Shown here one piece after another: positions 56,534-64,000 of a DNA stretch of 64,000 bases (positions are counted from its first letter, which is position 1; each line of letters starts with the position of its first letter). Source of the DNA: Zobellia barbeyronii (GTDB lineage: Bacteria; Bacteroidota; Bacteroidia; Flavobacteriales; Flavobacteriaceae). Under the pieces are notes generated by a model that was not told the origin of the DNA, did no database searches, and saw only the letters and a list, made by a program, of their open reading frames with translations. The stretch is taken from assembly GCF_018603515.1 (NCBI RefSeq), contig NZ_JACATN010000004.1, positions 1-64,000 on the forward strand, in the 5' to 3' direction. A program made the position numbers and the translations under genes.

Positions 56534-57881
56534 CAGTAAAAGGTATTATCCAATTTTTATGTTCAAATGACTCCCGCTCTTCGCCAAGGTCTACTTTTGG
56601 GTCTATATACGTAGTACTTAACCGCCCATTCAGAGCAACTCGACTATCAACAAATATTTGCACGTTTTTATGTCCGTCTTTTTCAAAATGTCTTTTTAGA
56701 TATTGAGCATATTCTAAAATAAAATCAGGTTGAAAAGACATTTGTTTTTCTTGAAAAGGTGTCAAAAAATCTGAGTTATCCACATAAAACCACTTTCCAG
56801 AATCTTTGCTAACTACTTTGAATTGGGCGTAGCCTGATTTTTCCATTAGCATAACCCGCCATGAAAACCGGTATCCTTCTTCTGTCCAAAATAATTCTCC
56901 GGGATAGACTAAATAACGCCATGGCATTAGTAATTGAATCACAAAAAATAATGAGATTAAAACCAGTTTGGAATTGGTTACCACATTCAGTGGCATAGCT
57001 AAGATTCGTTTGTTATCGAATCTATTTTTAGCAATACGAAAAAGACCACTAAAATAACCTAAGAGCTTATGATGAAAAGATGAATCAAAAAATATTAATG
57101 TAGAAATTATCATGACATACGGAAACATACCTATGGGGAATAACACGCGTGTCATCACATGAAAAACAACTACCATTAAAAAAGCAAAAGGCCGTGTTTT
57201 CTTATACAATAATAAGAATGGAATAGCTAAATCATAACCGGCCCCAAACCAGCTAAAAGCATACTGCACCCATTCTTCATGTAAAAACTGACCTAAAAGA
57301 GGTGTGTCAAATTTTGATGGCAGCCAAATTTTTAAAGGCATGGCTTTAAAAAGCCAATCGGAATTTAGTTTGGCCAGTCCGGCATAAAAATAAACAATGC
57401 CCAACATGAGTTTTACACTATTGATTGTCCACGCTGGGATTTTTTGAAACGCCTTTTTAGAATCTTGTTTGGCATCCAAAGAAAAATAGGCATTGGCCGG
57501 TAGAAAAATCATTAGAAAACTTAGCAGACTAATAAAGTAGTAATGGTTAAGGTAGGTGGTCTTATCCATCAGTTCTATATAAGTAAAGCTGATAAAAAAA
57601 GTGATAATCGCTATTTTGTATTTATAGCCTAATGCCACAAAAATAGCCGAGAGGCTACAGATAATAAATATGAGGTAGGTGTAGACACCCAAAGGTTTCA
57701 CCCATTCAAAACCATAATATGAGAAGAAAAACTTAGGCTGAATGTATAATTTTTCAATCCATCCGTAGCTCCAAAATCTTACAATACTCAGCAACATCAT
57801 CACACCAAATAAAATGCGAAAGACCGCCAAAGGGGCGGCCTCTATAGGGGCTGTAATATGTTTGCTAATGAAACGGTTCAT
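56514..57881 (-). CDS. HTTM / vitamin K-dependent gamma-carboxylase-like membrane protein
   Basis: This 455-residue protein has about eight to nine membrane helices and a soluble C-terminal part (about 335-455). It keeps residues of the human carboxylase GGCX. YLNHYYF (Asn 112, His 113) corresponds to the NNHSY region (His 160 in GGCX). YFYAGLAKLNSDW (Lys 171) aligns with the catalytic Lys 218 segment. VFHVMTRVLFPIGMFPYVM and EEGYRFSWRVML match further conserved blocks. GGCX uses reduced vitamin K, O2 and CO2 to turn Glu into gamma-carboxyglutamate. Flavobacteria have menaquinone, so such chemistry is conceivable; the bacterial function is unknown. It lies 3 bases after the imelysin gene and overlaps the FecA-like gene. 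Confidence 0.9.
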   Translation of the reverse strand: MNRFISKHITAPIEAAPLAVFRILFGVMMLLSIVRFWSYGWIEKLYIQPKFFFSYYGFEWVKPLGVYTYLIFIICSLSAIFVALGYKYKIAIITFFISFTYIELMDKTTYLNHYYFISLLSFLMIFLPANAYFSLDAKQDSKKAFQKIPAWTINSVKLMLGIVYFYAGLAKLNSDWLFKAMPLKIWLPSKFDTPLLGQFLHEEWVQYAFSWFGAGYDLAIPFLLLYKKTRPFAFLMVVVFHVMTRVLFPIGMFPYVMIISTLIFFDSSFHHKLLGYFSGLFRIAKNRFDNKRILAMPLNVVTNSKLVLISLFFVIQLLMPWRYLVYPGELFWTEEGYRFSWRVMLMEKSGYAQFKVVSKDSGKWFYVDNSDFLTPFQEKQMSFQPDFILEYAQYLKRHFEKDGHKNVQIFVDSRVALNGRLSTTYIDPKVDLGEERESFEHKNWIIPFTDEIKGI

Positions 57882-57884
57882 TTT

Positions 57885-59024
57885 CTAGTCGCCATCCGCA
57901 TCAACAAAATCAATACTTACGCTCATAGCAGAAACCATATCTACTTTTAACATAGGAACAATACGCTGCACTTCATCATATGCCAATAGCATATTAGTTG
58001 GCGGCACATTATTTTCAATTTCCTCACGGAAAGGTGCCAATGCTTCAACTTTAGTTTTAGCTAAATCAAATTGATCATTAATCAATTTTGTTAAATCATC
58101 ACCATCTTTAATCGTATTCAATGCATCTAAATAAGATGCTAAGCTTTCACCTGAAGTACTCTTACCGTAATGTACTCCATTAAAGAAATCTTGTACAGCT
58201 TCAAAACCTTCTAAGAAAAGTTCATTAGAAACATCTGCTTTATAATAAGCTTCTACATTTTGAGGAAGTACGTTTTCAGAAAAAGCACCTACAGGGATTC
58301 CCATTTTACCAGCTCTCAAAAACTTCTCATAGTAAAAAACATAGTCGTTTATAAAACGATCCACAGATGCTGTTGAAGATGCTCCGTCATTTTCTACAAA
58401 AGTATCTCTATACCCTGAATTCCATTCAGCAAGCACTCCCGTTGTAAGACCTGCCATATCAGCAATAACATCACCTGTATAAGAAATTAGGCTTTCTTTT
58501 TCAGCTCCATTATATTTTGCAACAATGTCTTCGTCCGTATCTCCCAATCCATTAATTAAATAATCTAAAGCAGGGAAACCTTTTGCATCTCTATTAGAAG
58601 CAAGAGCAAGGTCATAAGTTCCAGAGCTTACAAAACCATCTATTTTAGGCCCATCAGTAGGATAAATGTTCATGTTTAAGCGTAAGCCAACCGTTTCGGC
58701 AGGACCTATTTCAAACATAGAAACCCGTTGCCACATTTTATAAGCGGATAACCAAGATGCTCTAAAAGCTACAAGGTTAACTTCACTAGCATCTCCTTTG
58801 AAGGTATCAAAAGCAGTTTGTAAACCAGTCATTTCAATAGAAAATGCTTCGTGAGAAGGTATGATTATATTATCTGCCCAATTGGTTAGCATTGAGCCAC
58901 GCTCAAAACTCACTTCTTCCGGTTTTGGATCTACAATATCATCTGTAGTATCACTTCCACTACTATCGGAGCTACACGCCCATATCATTGTCGCCACAGT
59001 AAAAATGGCAAGAAACCTCTTCAT
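57885..59024 (-). CDS. Imelysin family lipoprotein
   Basis: This 379-residue protein has a lipobox IWAC (Cys 17) and a Ser/Asp-rich linker. The all-helical imelysin domain has WLSAYKMWQRVSMFEIGPAE and the signature GFPALDYLI (149-157), a variant of the GxHxxE motif of the IrpA type. A C-terminal half-repeat contains MLLAYDEVQRIVPMLKVDM. Imelysin proteins are periplasmic or surface lipoproteins tied to iron uptake, with poorly defined chemistry. The tight coupling to the carboxylase-like gene (3-base gap) suggests it could be substrate or partner of that enzyme (inference). Confidence 0.93.
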   Translation of the reverse strand: MKRFLAIFTVATMIWACSSDSSGSDTTDDIVDPKPEEVSFERGSMLTNWADNIIIPSHEAFSIEMTGLQTAFDTFKGDASEVNLVAFRASWLSAYKMWQRVSMFEIGPAETVGLRLNMNIYPTDGPKIDGFVSSGTYDLALASNRDAKGFPALDYLINGLGDTDEDIVAKYNGAEKESLISYTGDVIADMAGLTTGVLAEWNSGYRDTFVENDGASSTASVDRFINDYVFYYEKFLRAGKMGIPVGAFSENVLPQNVEAYYKADVSNELFLEGFEAVQDFFNGVHYGKSTSGESLASYLDALNTIKDGDDLTKLINDQFDLAKTKVEALAPFREEIENNVPPTNMLLAYDEVQRIVPMLKVDMVSAMSVSIDFVDADGD

Positions 59025-59060
59025 AGCTTATTTTTATTTATTCTAATTAAGCAAAAGTAT

Positions 59061-59100
59061 AAAAAGCAGCCTGTTATTTCCTAACAGATGCTGCTTTTTT
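59061..59100 (-). terminator. Hairpin inside the metal-uptake operon
   Basis: AAAAAGCAGC (59061-59070) pairs with GCTGCTTTTT (59090-59099), and CTGTTA with TAACAG inside it. On the minus strand the hairpin ends in TTTTT between the DUF4856 and imelysin genes. It is likely a partial terminator that lowers expression of the downstream genes relative to the first. Confidence 0.7.
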
Positions 59101-59135
59101 TTCAACACTTAAAATTTAATTCTATACAAGTAAGA

Positions 59136-60365
59136 TTACTCACCCGCTTGCGCAACAGTAAAACCGAATCTTTCTGCGATATCTTCGCAAATCTCATCTA
59201 TAGTTTCTGCTTCAACATCCCATAGTCCGTTTACACCATCTTCCATTAATTCTTCTAAAAGCTCATTAGACTCTTCTTTTGAAAAATAAGGAGCGTCCGT
59301 ACCTGGCTTGCGTGTAAATCGTAAGCTATAAATAAAACCATAAGCTTCAGACAACGCATGAAAAGCGCTTGCATAATTAGGTACTGCATCTGCTAGAGTT
59401 GCTTTTGCACGTTGCATGTAAAATACACCCCTAACGGCAGGTACTAAAGATATTTTCTCTCTAATAATCTCTGCTTGAGCATCACGAATATCATAATCTC
59501 CGGCTACGATAGCCGCACGACCTAACTTAAAGGCTTGGAAAATTTCATCTGCAATACCTGCAAAATCAGGATCTTCTTCTAGTTTCCCTATGTATTCATT
59601 TAAAAAGCTATCCGCCCCTAAATCTGCATTTGGATTAGAAGCATCAGCGTTAAGTCCATAAATGTAGCCATAAGCCTCATCCCATTTATGTTCCATATTT
59701 GTATAAGATGAACCTTCTAATACCGTTCCTGCATCATTGTCTTCTCGACTAGAGCCTTCGTCCAAAACTGCTGTACTCAAATAATTATTCAATGCCTGAT
59801 CGGTCATTAAAGCACCTATCAACCCTTTTGCGAATAATTGGTTGTATTCAAGACCTTGTGCATTAATGTAACGTGTTTTTTCACCATCGGCCAATTGACC
59901 AGCTACACCTGCCTCGGCAGTAACATTCCAATTTGTAAAAACATCATTCACTTGACCATCTATCCATGATTCAAAATCAGCGCGAATTAATGCTTGATCA
60001 GTAGCATTTGTAGAAAAGTAATCTACAGAAGCCGCAGTTTTACTACGAAGACTTTTATCTGAAGCATTTAAATCTGCATCTTCAAAATCTGCAGCACCTT
60101 CTTCATGTGCGTAAATTGATTTTAATGTTTCCGCCGTATTGGTATTAGTAGTAAAAGCACCCAACAGCTCTTGAGCCATTAAAATACGAGTGGTCTGACC
60201 TCCAAAACTTACAGTAGTCTCTCCATTTCTTTCAAAAGAATAACTAGCAGGGTTATCTATTACGATAGCTTCATCCATTTCTGTTCCCGTTGCGTCATCA
60301 TCTGAACTACATGATGTTAAAAAAACTACCGAACTAATGGCTAATGTAAAAAGGACTCTTTTCAT
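59136..60365 (-). CDS. DUF4856 family lipoprotein
   Basis: This 409-residue protein has a lipoprotein signal (lipobox LTSC, Cys 19) followed by an acidic linker (SSDDDATGTEMDE). The all-helical mature part matches the DUF4856 family by its YSFERNGETTVSFGGQTTRILMA opening, NMEHKWDEAYGYIYGLN and HALSEAYGFIYSLRF segments. The helical pairs recall imelysin. The sequence is rich in Glu and Asp, notably at the C-terminus. Function is unknown; it is first in an operon with imelysin, carboxylase-like and FecA-like genes. Its promoter carries a palindrome that could be a metalloregulator site. Confidence 0.9.
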   Translation of the reverse strand: MKRVLFTLAISSVVFLTSCSSDDDATGTEMDEAIVIDNPASYSFERNGETTVSFGGQTTRILMAQELLGAFTTNTNTAETLKSIYAHEEGAADFEDADLNASDKSLRSKTAASVDYFSTNATDQALIRADFESWIDGQVNDVFTNWNVTAEAGVAGQLADGEKTRYINAQGLEYNQLFAKGLIGALMTDQALNNYLSTAVLDEGSSREDNDAGTVLEGSSYTNMEHKWDEAYGYIYGLNADASNPNADLGADSFLNEYIGKLEEDPDFAGIADEIFQAFKLGRAAIVAGDYDIRDAQAEIIREKISLVPAVRGVFYMQRAKATLADAVPNYASAFHALSEAYGFIYSLRFTRKPGTDAPYFSKEESNELLEELMEDGVNGLWDVEAETIDEICEDIAERFGFTVAQAGE

Positions 60366-60379
60366 TATATGATTATTGT

Positions 60380-60402
60380 TTATTTAGACTTGATTTAAAT
60401 AA
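60380..60402. promoter_or_regulatory. Palindromic operator candidate (metalloregulator)
   Basis: TTATTTAGA and TTTAAATAA form an inverted repeat over 23 bases, placed between the -7 box and the DUF4856 start, where a repressor would block transcription. Related TCTAAATAA half-sites occur at about 60454-60462 and 60547-60555. The size and layout resemble DtxR/Fur-type boxes, but the regulator is not in the window. Confidence 0.5.
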
Positions 60403-60406
60403 AGCG

Positions 60407-60438
60407 CAAAACTAATACATGAAGTTTAGCTACGCAAA
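60407..60438 (-). promoter_or_regulatory. Promoter of the DUF4856-imelysin-HTTM-FecA operon
   Basis: On the minus strand TTTG (60435-60438) is followed after 20 bases by TAGTTTTG (60407-60414), the complete Bacteroidota -33/-7 pattern TTTG-N17-23-TAnnTTTG. The DUF4856 start is 41 bases downstream of the -7 box. Confidence 0.75.
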
Positions 60439-60561
60439 ATTATTCTTATTAAATCTAAATAATATTACTATCGATGAATTCTCAATAGGGATTACATCCT
60501 TTGTTTCATATTAATTTCAATCAAATAAATCACTATTTATAATTAATCTAAATAAAAATAC

Positions 60562-60569
60562 TATTTTTG
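60562..60569 (+). promoter_or_regulatory. -7 box of the small Cys protein gene
   Basis: TATTTTTG matches TAnnTTTG, about 87 bases before the ATG at 60657. A TCTAAATAA half-site lies 7 bases upstream of it. Confidence 0.4.
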
Positions 60570-60656
60570 ATTTATCATTTAAAGGCAAAGTTCTTTCTAT
60601 AATCACAAAGAATTTGCCCAATGTTGTTTAACCCCAGATAAACTAAAGATTACACT

Positions 60657-61022
60657 ATGGACGATATTAACCCAATTTACCACAACCCATTTGGCGTAGC
60701 GTTCCAATGGAAACGGAATACTTTGAAGGACGTTAGAAAAATACAGATAGTTTTTAGGGATACAGGTCTACTCTTGACTAGAAACGAGCTGGAAAAGTTT
60801 CAGAAAAATATTGAATGCACCATGAGCAGCAACACGCAATGTGTTGATTGTAACCAGCATGATACTTGCAGGTCTTTACTTTTAGATACACCTGCCCCAC
60901 AAATAACTTTAGCTATGAACTTAACGGAACTGAACGCAGTTCAGGATTTGGTAGAAGGCACTTTGTTTCAATTGAATTTGGATACCTACTTGAACAAAAT
61001 GTGTAATGGACAGGATGATTAA
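60657..61022 (+). CDS. Small conserved-looking Cys-containing protein
   Basis: This 121-residue soluble protein has no signal peptide. The middle contains a Cys cluster: IECTMSS, then QCVDCNQHDTCRS (CxxC and a further Cys five residues on), which could bind a metal. Flanking segments (FGVAFQWKRNTL, KIQIVFRDTGLLLT, FQLNLDTYLNKMC) look like a compact alpha/beta domain. It may belong to a Bacteroidota family of unknown function (possibly DUF6686; I am not sure). It is divergent from the metal-uptake operon and overlaps the convergent HMG-CoA lyase stop by 4 bases. Confidence 0.8.
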   Translation: MDDINPIYHNPFGVAFQWKRNTLKDVRKIQIVFRDTGLLLTRNELEKFQKNIECTMSSNTQCVDCNQHDTCRSLLLDTPAPQITLAMNLTELNAVQDLVEGTLFQLNLDTYLNKMCNGQDD

Positions 61023-61885
61023 TGGTACTTTGAAAAAAGCTCAGTAGCCTTGTTATAAGCGGCTTCAAAAACCATCCAATTAACACCGGAATCTGCTTTT
61101 TCTGCAGTAAAATACGAAAGCATTTTCTCGGTAGGCATATTACCGGTTAATTCGTCTTTTGCCATTGGGCAACCTCCAAATCCTTGAACGGCTCCATCAA
61201 ACCTACGACAGCCGGCTTTGTAAGCAGCATCTACCTTTTCATGCCATTTGGTAGGTGTTGTATGCAAATGTGCACCAAATTCAATATCAGGGTATCTTGG
61301 GATTAATTGCGAAAAGAGGTATTCAATTACTTCTGGTGTTGATGACCCTACCGTATCTGAGAGCGAAAGAATTTTAGCTCCCATTCCGCTTAATTTTTCG
61401 GTCCACTCCCCTACTATATCTACATCCCATGGGTCACCATAAGGATTACCAAAACCCATAGATATATAGGTCACTACCTCTTTACCAGAAGCATCGGCAA
61501 TATTGAGTATTTCCTGAAGGGTTTCTACAGATTGATCAATGGTCTTATGCGTATTCCGCATCTGAAAATTCTCGGAAATAGAAAAAGGGTATCCTAAATA
61601 TTGAATCTCAGAATGCTCGGAAGCATCTTGTGCGCCCCTAACATTAGCCACAATACTTAGCAGTTTGCTATTTGTTTTTGACAGGTCCAACTTTGATAGT
61701 ACCTCAGCGGTATCTACCATCTGCGGAATAGCCTTTGGAGAAACAAAACTCCCAAAATCTATTGTATCAAAACCACAGCCTAACAAAGCCTGAATGTATT
61801 TTACCTTTTCATTGGTAGGTATAAAAGGTTTAATGCCTTGCATGGCATCTCTAGGACATTCAATAACCTTAACCTTTTCCATCAT
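61019..61885 (-). CDS. Hydroxymethylglutaryl-CoA lyase
   Basis: This 288-residue TIM-barrel enzyme splits HMG-CoA into acetoacetate and acetyl-CoA in leucine breakdown. Motifs are IECPRDAMQG (the DGLQ-type region), IDFGSFVSPKAIPQM, ISMGFGNPYGDPWD, SLSDTVGSSTP, the metal-binding HLHTTP and the catalytic-loop GFGGCPMAKDELTGN. The Bacteroidota form is slightly shorter than the mammalian one. Two Met codons open the frame (61885 and 61882); either may be used. Confidence 0.94.
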   Translation of the reverse strand: MMEKVKVIECPRDAMQGIKPFIPTNEKVKYIQALLGCGFDTIDFGSFVSPKAIPQMVDTAEVLSKLDLSKTNSKLLSIVANVRGAQDASEHSEIQYLGYPFSISENFQMRNTHKTIDQSVETLQEILNIADASGKEVVTYISMGFGNPYGDPWDVDIVGEWTEKLSGMGAKILSLSDTVGSSTPEVIEYLFSQLIPRYPDIEFGAHLHTTPTKWHEKVDAAYKAGCRRFDGAVQGFGGCPMAKDELTGNMPTEKMLSYFTAEKADSGVNWMVFEAAYNKATELFSKYH

Positions 61886-61943
61886 GAAAATTAAATTCTA
61901 AGTAGGCAGTTTCAGCTACCCTTTTAACTACTCAAAATTAACA

Positions 61944-62579
61944 TTAATTATCCGATACTAGAATATAGACTGCAATACCAACAAACACAATGATTTGCAG
62001 CCACTTTAAATAAATACCGGCTGCAGAATTTTCTTTAAAATACACGGAAATACTCCCTGATAGGAAAGCTATCATGCTAAAAATAATAAAAGATATAAAC
62101 ATAAACAGCAGTCCAAGAACATAAAACTGCACCATGGTACTTATCTCTTCGCTAAAAAGGAAACCAGGAAAGAATGCCAGAAAAAATATGGTCACTTTTG
62201 GGTTTAGCACGTTCATTATAAAACCTTGCTTGAACAATTGCCAAAGTCCTTTTTTAGGTGCCACACCTTCCGATAAATTTAAAGAACCACTGCTTCTAAA
62301 GACCTTGAATGCAAGATAAAAGAGGTAAATAGCACCCAAAACTTTGATGCCCATAAAGAGAGCCTCACTCTCTCTTATAATTAAAGATACCCCAAAAGCT
62401 AATAAACTGGTATGCACTAGACAACCAGAAATAAGACCGGCTGTAGTTGCTAGCCCATATTTCTTACCATTTACAAGGCTTTGCATTAATACATAAATAT
62501 TGTCTGGACCGGGCGAAACGGACAAAGCCATAGTGGCCAACATAAAAGTGTAAAGTATTTCGTAATTAATTGTACCCAA
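61944..62579 (-). CDS. LysE/RhtB family amino-acid exporter
   Basis: This 211-residue inner-membrane protein has about six helices and the family signature SVSPGPDNIYVLMQSLVNGKKYGLATTAGLISGC, abridged here, with ISGCLVHTSLLAFGVS and NVLNPKVTIFFLAFFPGFL. LysE-type proteins export amino acids or related compounds by proton antiport. The substrate cannot be told from sequence. It is 58 bases upstream of the HMG-CoA lyase gene on the same strand. Confidence 0.92.
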   Translation of the reverse strand: MGTINYEILYTFMLATMALSVSPGPDNIYVLMQSLVNGKKYGLATTAGLISGCLVHTSLLAFGVSLIIRESEALFMGIKVLGAIYLFYLAFKVFRSSGSLNLSEGVAPKKGLWQLFKQGFIMNVLNPKVTIFFLAFFPGFLFSEEISTMVQFYVLGLLFMFISFIIFSMIAFLSGSISVYFKENSAAGIYLKWLQIIVFVGIAVYILVSDN

Positions 62580-62790
62580 ATTCCGTTCTATTTTAAGTAT
62601 AAATCATAGGTTCCAAAATTTTCTTCTGGAAACCTCAATGAGTGCACTAAAGTAAGTACTCTTTTTTATATCTTGTCACAAATTCAGGTTTCAATAAAAT
62701 TCAATTTTTTATGTTCTGAGTTTTTAGCTGGTCGCAATTTCCCCTCCTGTTAGGCCATAAGAGTAATTGCATCACAAAAAAATTAATGAC

Positions 62791-63210
62791 ATGAAACAAA
62801 GTCACATTACATTCACTTTGAGTTTAGTTTTAGTAGCGCTACTTTTAGTAGCTTTTGAAATCAGAAGTGAAACCAAACCAATATCAGAAACCTTCATGCA
62901 GAAAGATAGCCTGTTACGTCATGTAGTGTTGTTTAAGTTCAAACCAGAAACATCAAAAGAAGATATAAAAAAAGTTGAGGAAGCATTTACTGCCCTTCCC
63001 TCAAAAATTCCGCAAATAGTTAATTATGAATGGGGATTGAACAACAGCCCTGAAGGTTTAAACGAAGGTTTTACCCATTGTTTTTTCCTGACTTTTGAAA
63101 GCGAAGAAGACCGTGCTATTTACTTACCTCATCCAGACCACAAAGCGTTTGGTGAAGTTTTGACTCCACATCTAGGTGGTGTACTTGTTGTGGACTACTG
63201 GGCTAAATAA
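62791..63210 (+). CDS. Dabb-domain (stress-responsive A/B barrel) exported protein
   Basis: The protein is 139 residues from ATG 62791; the frame opens 24 bases earlier at TTG. An N-terminal hydrophobic segment (ITFTLSLVLVALLLVAF) is a signal peptide or membrane anchor. The Dabb ferredoxin-like domain follows: LLRHVVLFKFKPETS, NYEWGLNNSPEGLNEGFTH, FESEEDRAIYLPHPDHKAF and VVDYWAK. The His in the first strand and in the HPDH segment are typical. Function is unknown; many members are dimeric stress proteins. Confidence 0.9.
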   Translation: MKQSHITFTLSLVLVALLLVAFEIRSETKPISETFMQKDSLLRHVVLFKFKPETSKEDIKKVEEAFTALPSKIPQIVNYEWGLNNSPEGLNEGFTHCFFLTFESEEDRAIYLPHPDHKAFGEVLTPHLGGVLVVDYWAK

Positions 63211-63234
63211 AAAAATTCTATCCTATAAGCTTAT

Positions 63235-64000
63235 CTAGTTTTCACTACCCTGCCTCTTAAGAAGAGCCTTATTTATTCTTTTAATTAAACCTGGTCCTTC
63301 GTAGATAAAACCAGTATACAATTGAACTAAATCTGCTCCTGCGTCTAGCTTCTCTAGAGCGTCTTCTTCAGAATGTATTCCACCCACACCTACTATAGGG
63401 AAAGCCTTGTTGCTCTTTTCTGCCAAGAACCGAATTACTTCTGTACTTCTTTTGGTCAATGGTTTTCCGCTTAATCCACCCATTTCTTTTGTAAGCGATA
63501 CTTCTGATTTTAAGTTCTCTCTTTCAATAGTTGTATTGGTAGCTATAACACCGTCAATTTTTGTATCGGCAACAATAGTAATGATATCCAACAACTGGTC
63601 ATCCGTAAGGTCTGGCGCAATTTTCAATAAAATAGGTTTTTCCTTCTGTTGTTTCTGCAAAGCCAAATTTGTATTTTCTTTTTTCAGATCCAACAAAAGA
63701 GCAGTCAAAGGTTCTTTGTCTTGAAGCTCCCGGAGTCCCGGAGTATTTGGAGAACTTACGTTGACCACAAAGTAATCTACATGATCAAAAAGTGCATTAA
63801 AACAGATTAGGTAATCCGAAACGGCATCTTCGTTAGGCGTAACTTTATTCTTGCCAATGTTACCTCCAATAAGCACTTTATGTTGTTTCTTTAAACGTTC
63901 TACTGCATCCTCTACGCCCATATTATTGAAGCCCATACGATTCACAATAGCCTGATCAGGTTTCAACCTAAATAATCGCTTCTTAGGGTTTCCTGCCTGT
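63235..64000 (-). CDS. pyrD: Dihydroorotate dehydrogenase (quinone), partial
   Basis: This is the C-terminal part of a class 2 enzyme of pyrimidine synthesis. The frame stays open to the window edge, so the N-terminus is missing. Visible are GNPKKRLFR at the edge, [36 protein letters not shown] with the catalytic Ser, [30 protein letters not shown] and [26 protein letters not shown] for FMN binding. It is convergent with the Dabb gene at a distance of 24 bases. Confidence 0.95.
   Translation of the reverse strand, partial: QAGNPKKRLFRLKPDQAIVNRMGFNNMGVEDAVERLKKQHKVLIGGNIGKNKVTPNEDAVSDYLICFNALFDHVDYFVVNVSSPNTPGLRELQDKEPLTALLLDLKKENTNLALQKQQKEKPILLKIAPDLTDDQLLDIITIVADTKIDGVIATNTTIERENLKSEVSLTKEMGGLSGKPLTKRSTEVIRFLAEKSNKAFPIVGVGGIHSEEDALEKLDAGADLVQLYTGFIYEGPGLIKRINKALLKRQGSEN

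Overview
The window is a piece of a low-GC chromosome from a marine-type member of the Flavobacteriaceae (Bacteroidota). Several things point there: repeated type IX secretion (T9SS) type-B sorting domains with a PorP/SprF partner, TonB-dependent receptors with N-terminal carboxypeptidase-regulatory-like domains, upstream -7 boxes of the Bacteroidota form TAnnTTTG, and the LysA, GuaB, SucC and CtaA sequence types. The genus cannot be fixed from the sequence alone. No tRNA, rRNA, CRISPR array, insertion sequence or prophage was seen.

Layout. (1) 1-6.9 kb: the 3' part of a repetitive surface adhesin (15 units of about 71 residues), followed by a PorP/SprF outer-membrane protein and a PorE-like TPR/propeller/OmpA protein, which form a secretion-and-attachment set. 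(2) 6.9-10.8 kb: heme A synthase, a pRiA4b ORF-3-like protein, a nucleoid-associated protein and an unnamed protein with kinase-like motifs. (3) 11-32.6 kb: a surface-protein region with a 4133-residue SprB-type adhesin, a short paralogue of its N-terminus with a different tail, a two-gene ABC exporter, and two more type-B T9SS cargo proteins. A decayed copy of the uvrB 5' end lies between the last two cargo genes. (4) 32.7-36.6 kb: uvrB, hsp20, a DUF1456 protein and a small periplasmic protein. (5) 36.7-44.8 kb: a likely amino-acid utilisation locus with an Lrp/AsnC regulator divergent from a TonB receptor, a lipoprotein, a Tat-exported aminotransferase, an AEC-type permease and alanine dehydrogenase. 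(6) 44.9-53.8 kb: housekeeping genes (sucC, a LON-domain protein, lysA, a thioredoxin-like protein, an M1 aminopeptidase and guaB). (7) 54-60.4 kb: a minus-strand lipoprotein/imelysin/gamma-carboxylase-like/FecA-like operon behind a recognisable promoter and a palindromic operator candidate. (8) 60.6-64 kb: a small Cys-containing protein, HMG-CoA lyase, a LysE exporter, a Dabb protein and partial pyrD.

The best candidates for an undescribed system are two. The first is the metal-uptake-like operon that pairs a vitamin-K-dependent-carboxylase-like membrane enzyme, keeping the catalytic-type lysine, with an imelysin lipoprotein, a DUF4856 lipoprotein and a FecA-like receptor. The second is the amino-acid locus whose aminotransferase appears to be exported by the Tat route. 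The relic of uvrB and the kinase-like protein at 9.7-10.8 kb are smaller but concrete observations.
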